DNA of 64,000 nucleotides from Bacillus mesophilus (GTDB taxonomy: Bacteria; Bacillota; Bacilli; Bacillales; SA4): positions 62,001 through 126,000 of the forward strand of contig NZ_JAAIWM010000008.1 of assembly GCF_011008845.1 (NCBI RefSeq), given 5' to 3'. The position numbers were made by a program, and so were the translations under genes. The notes beneath the pieces are model-generated. The model was given only the letters and a program-made list of their open reading frames with translations, ran no database searches and was not told where the DNA came from. Of this stretch, positions 61,537 through 64,000 are shown in pieces; positions within the stretch are counted from its first letter, which is position 1, and each line of letters begins with the position of its first letter.

Positions 61537-61735
61537 TAATGAATTCACCTCCTAAACGCTTTAATAGTGTATTCAGATAAGATATATAGGTGAATGTCCC
61601 ATTTTAAATATGGATTTATTTTAAGTGAAGACAGGGATTTAAGGTAATGGAGCGAAATGAAAGATGTAATTGTATTTTATTTCCTTTTTGAATATAGTAA
61701 AGTTGTATGATGAAAACTTTAAAGGGGTTGAATGT

Positions 61736-62194
61736 GTGAAACAGTTTAAGATTACTCGTGGCCAAGTTGTGAAGTTTGTGAAAGAACTTAATAGGGACTT
61801 TTTCGATGTCCAACCAGAGGGATTTAATAATACCATTCATTGGCACGTTGGGCATGTATTATTGTCAGCTGAAAACTTTATGTTTGGTTTTCCAAAGAAA
61901 TCTACAAATCTTCCATTATATTATACTGAACTATTTGGTATGGGGACAAAGCCTTCCGATTGGCAAGGTGAAATACCAACCTTAGAAGAGTTAATTCAGC
62001 AATTAGAAGACCAATCTTCAAGGATTCAAGATTTGCCAATGTCTTTTTATGAAGAAAAATTACCATTTAACTTTCCTGTAGGAGATATAAAAACTTTTGG
62101 TGAGCTATTTGGATTTATGCTTTATCATGAAGCTGAACATTTAGGTCAAATGAAGGCGATGAAGAGAATCATTGGTTATAAAAGCAAAGTATAA
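61736..62194 (+). CDS. DinB family protein
   Basis: A 152-residue four-helix-bundle protein of the DinB/YfiT group. Metal-coordinating histidines are suggested by 'NTIHWHVGHVLLSAENFMFG' and 'YHEAEHLGQMKAMKRIIGYK'. Relatives are thiol-dependent S-transferases using bacillithiol or mycothiol; members may also be stress-induced. GTG 61736 follows AAAGGGG by 8 nt, which is better than any upstream start. Single gene. Confidence 0.88.
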   Translation: MKQFKITRGQVVKFVKELNRDFFDVQPEGFNNTIHWHVGHVLLSAENFMFGFPKKSTNLPLYYTELFGMGTKPSDWQGEIPTLEELIQQLEDQSSRIQDLPMSFYEEKLPFNFPVGDIKTFGELFGFMLYHEAEHLGQMKAMKRIIGYKSKV

Positions 62195-62279
62195 TTTACT
62201 TGCATTTGTAAAACCTTCAAGTTATTAAATGAATCCTAATTTTAAAATCTAGTAAATGAAAAAAGGGAGATTTAATGTA

Positions 62280-62777
62280 ATGATGATAAGACATGCTCAA
62301 GTCGAGGATATAGTCTCTATTGCCAAGATTCATGTTGATAGCTGGAGAAGTACTTATAAAAATATTGTAAGCGAAGAAGTATTGAATAGTTTATCTTATG
62401 AAGAACGTGAAGAATTATGGAAGAAAGTAATCCCAAATGGCGGGGTATTTGTTGCCTTAGATGATACTGGTAATATTGTTGGGTTTGCTTCAGGCGGTAA
62501 AGAGAGAACTAAACAATATCAAGGTTATGAAGGAGAAGTATATGCTATCTATTTACTAGAGGATGCTCAGAGAAAAGGATTCGGCAGAAAGTTAGTTCAA
62601 TCTGTGGTCAACGATCTGAAGATAAACAACATTCACTCTTTATTGATTTGGGTTCTTGAGGATAATCCATCTTGTTTATTTTATGAAGCCCTAGGTGGAC
62701 AAAAAATCGATTCCGCAAATATAACAATCGGCGGAGTCGATTATACAGAAGTGGCGTATGGATGGAAAAATCTTTAA
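62280..62777 (+). CDS. GNAT family N-acetyltransferase
   Basis: 165 residues with full GNAT layout: 'MIRHAQVEDIVSIAKIHVDSWRSTYKNIVSEEVLNSL' (N-terminal strand-helix), 'GEVYAIYLLEDAQRKGFGRKLVQSVVNDL' (CoA pyrophosphate loop RKGFGRKL) and 'VLEDNPSCLFYEALGGQ'. The pattern resembles phosphinothricin/amino-acid-type acetyltransferases, although the acceptor is open. Tandem ATG codons at 62280 and 62283 follow AAAAGGGAG. Confidence 0.9.
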   Translation: MMIRHAQVEDIVSIAKIHVDSWRSTYKNIVSEEVLNSLSYEEREELWKKVIPNGGVFVALDDTGNIVGFASGGKERTKQYQGYEGEVYAIYLLEDAQRKGFGRKLVQSVVNDLKINNIHSLLIWVLEDNPSCLFYEALGGQKIDSANITIGGVDYTEVAYGWKNL

Positions 62778-62799
62778 TAAGTACTTAAATAACATAAAG

Positions 62800-62821
62800 A
62801 AGTGGCTTATGCCACTTTTTT
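62800..62821. terminator. Bidirectional terminator between two GNAT genes
   Basis: AAGTGGC/GCCACTT with TTAT loop and T-run on plus. Confidence 0.85.
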
Positions 62822-63225
62822 CATCTAGTTCGAGGAATCAAGTAGCCATTTTCTACTTTTGTAAATCCGATATGTGGGTAATAGTCCATTGCGATTGGAG
62901 ATGCCAGCAACAATAAGGTTACTTCTTCACCAATTTCCTTCTGTGTGAGTTCAATTAGTCTCCTTCCAATTCCTTGTTTTTGGTAGTCCTTATGCACAGC
63001 TAAATCTGATAAATAGCAGCAATAGCTAAAATCAGTTATTGCTCTAGCGACACCAACTAATTTCTCTTGATCCCAAGCTGTTATTAGAATGTCTGCTTCG
63101 TGTATCATCTTGTTTAATCGGTTTAAATCCTCGTACGGTCTTCTAATCTCTGACATTTTAAACAGATCAGCTAATTCTTCTGGTTTTATCAATTGATTAC
63201 TAAACTTAATTTGATGACTACACAT
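62821..63225 (-). CDS. GNAT family N-acetyltransferase (134 aa)
   Basis: Compact GNAT protein: 'ILITAWDQEKLVGVARAITDFSYCCYLSDLAVHKDYQKQGIGRRLIELTQKEIG' with the QKQGIGRRL CoA loop, ending 'YYPHIGFTKVENGYLIPR'. It resembles small acetyltransferases near MocR-type regulators. ATG 63225 has AGGGGG upstream. It is divergent from the MocR gene at 63369, and the shared 144-bp region holds repeated TGCCAGTT boxes, so the regulator may control it. Confidence 0.88.
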   Translation of the reverse strand: MCSHQIKFSNQLIKPEELADLFKMSEIRRPYEDLNRLNKMIHEADILITAWDQEKLVGVARAITDFSYCCYLSDLAVHKDYQKQGIGRRLIELTQKEIGEEVTLLLLASPIAMDYYPHIGFTKVENGYLIPRTR

Positions 63226-63314
63226 TATTTATACCCCCTACTATTGAAACATCTTGACGAATACCAAGACTTTCTAATGAACTGATTATAGAAAGAATCT
63301 GGTATAATCAAAAG

Positions 63315-63346
63315 TGCCAGTTAATAATTATTTAACCATGCCAGTT
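63315..63346. promoter_or_regulatory. Direct TGCCAGTT repeats in the GNAT/MocR divergent region
   Basis: TGCCAGTT occurs at 63315-63322 and 63339-63346 (24-bp period), with a CTGG half-inverse at 63299-63302 next to TATAAT (63303-63308). MocR/PdxR regulators commonly bind such direct repeats upstream of themselves and a divergent target. Confidence 0.55.
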
Positions 63347-63368
63347 TTAAGTGTAAGGGGAAGACAAA

Positions 63369-64000
63369 ATGATTGAGATTACTCCTAATTTAAATATAAG
63401 TAAGTCTGAGCCGCTCTATATTCAGCTATATACATATATAAAAGAAGAAATTCAACAAGGTCGGATCAATGCGGGTGTAAAGCTTCCTTCTAAACGCAAG
63501 CTCTCAGTTCACCTAGAGATTAGTCAACAGACTGTTGAAACGGCGTATTTGCAACTACTTTCAGAAGGGTATATTGAGAGCAAGCCCAGGAAAGGGAGGT
63601 ATGTGGCAAAATTGGAGGAATACCCACTTTCAAGTGCTGATAAATTTGTAACTGGTCCTTCTATTACTGAAAATAGAGGAGAGGAGTACGAAGTAGATTT
63701 TAGTCATGGGAAGATAGCTTTAGATCAATTTCCATATTTTACATGGAGAAAACTGTCTGCTCAAAGTCTGTTTGAAGATGAGGGTTCTCTATTTAATAAT
63801 GGAGATGTGCAAGGTGAATTAAACCTACGAATCGAGATTGTGAATTATCTATATCAATCTAGAGGAGTCAGGTGCACACCTCAACAAGTTGTGTTGGGAG
63901 CAGGTACTCAATATTTAATAAGTTTTATAACAATGCTAATAGGAAGGCACTGTATCTACTCAATAGAAGACCCCGGGTTTCACAGAACAAGAGAGGCGTT
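63369..64000 (+). CDS. MocR/PdxR-family regulator (GntR HTH plus aminotransferase-like domain), cut by window end
   Basis: 210 codons are visible. Residues ~8-80 form a GntR winged helix: 'PLYIQLYTYIKEEIQQGRINAGVKLPSKRKLSVHLEISQQTVETAYLQLLSEGYI'. From ~110 the PLP aminotransferase-like domain begins: 'DFSHGKIALDQFPYFTWRKL', 'GDVQGELNLRIEIVNYLYQSRGVRCTPQQVVLGAGTQYLISF' and 'IEDPGFHRTREA'. MocR proteins sense PLP or an amine through this domain. ATG 63369 has AAGGGGAAG upstream. The C-terminal part with the PLP lysine is beyond the window. Confidence 0.93.
   Translation, partial: MIEITPNLNISKSEPLYIQLYTYIKEEIQQGRINAGVKLPSKRKLSVHLEISQQTVETAYLQLLSEGYIESKPRKGRYVAKLEEYPLSSADKFVTGPSITENRGEEYEVDFSHGKIALDQFPYFTWRKLSAQSLFEDEGSLFNNGDVQGELNLRIEIVNYLYQSRGVRCTPQQVVLGAGTQYLISFITMLIGRHCIYSIEDPGFHRTREA

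Overview
The window looks like chromosomal DNA of a low-GC, endospore-forming Bacillaceae bacterium. The support is a tetracistronic GerA-type germinant-receptor operon, two YjcZ-like Gly/Tyr micro-proteins, AAGGAGG-type ribosome binding sites with frequent TTG/GTG starts, many Rho-independent terminators, sporulation-type PAS histidine kinases and a DppA-like M55 peptidase. There are no rRNA or tRNA genes, no CRISPR array and no intact insertion sequence or prophage. The genus cannot be fixed from the sequence alone.

The most unusual content is two genes that conventional gene calling cuts short because each has an in-frame UGA at the redox or ligand cysteine of its family. One (25361..26014) is a DsbA/FrnE-type thiol oxidoreductase with a U-P-F-C active site. 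The other (34005..34268, minus strand) is a HesB/IscA-related protein with Sec at the conserved HesB cysteine. Each UGA is followed at 20-25 nt by a small hairpin with GG in its apical loop, as expected of a bacterial SECIS. Together they imply that this organism decodes UGA as selenocysteine, although no sel gene lies in the window.

Layout. 1-700: GNAT acetyltransferases. 0.7-7.5 kb: a formate/molybdenum module, with fdhD-moaA-small ORF on the minus strand, divergent from an oxalate/formate-type antiporter, a YbcI/MpsC-like protein and an FdhF/YdeP-type molybdopterin oxidoreductase. Two copies of an unassigned attenuator-like leader RNA sit in this module, each overlapping a terminator. 7.5-17.3 kb: a lipoprotein, a PAS histidine kinase, an MFS exporter behind a perfect palindrome, a cytochrome P450, a secreted metallo-beta-lactamase-fold protein, two spore-type micro-proteins and an M20 carbamoylase-like amidohydrolase. 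17.5-21.6 kb: ger operon (A-C-D-B). 21.6-25.3 kb: aldehyde and alcohol dehydrogenases divergent from a GAF-LuxR regulator. 25.4-28 kb: DsbA-like selenoprotein, SDR and PNPOx-like genes. 28.2-32.5 kb: an operon matching the N-succinylamino acid racemase route that converts D- to L-amino acids.

32.5-34.9 kb is a patchy accessory stretch: CBO0543-like membrane proteins, a decayed methyltransferase, the HesB-like selenoprotein and tiny ORFs with strong ribosome binding sites. 35-43.5 kb: HTH regulator with alpha/beta hydrolase, acyltransferase, Asp/Glu racemase, uppP, VOC protein, glycerate kinase, rluF and a MazG-like protein. 43.5-48.8 kb: secreted alpha/beta hydrolase, lactate-oxidising flavoenzyme behind a promoter that overlaps a CcpA cre-like site, BASS-family symporter and a MOP-superfamily transporter. 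48.9-53.2 kb: an acyl-CoA catabolic operon (enoyl-CoA hydratase, CoA-transferase, two acyl-CoA dehydrogenases). 53.4-64 kb: a second PAS kinase, M55 peptidase, ornithine cyclodeaminase-like enzyme, YdcF-like protein, MATE exporter, a decayed YqcI/YcgG gene, DinB and GNAT proteins, and the start of a MocR/PdxR-type regulator cut by the window end.
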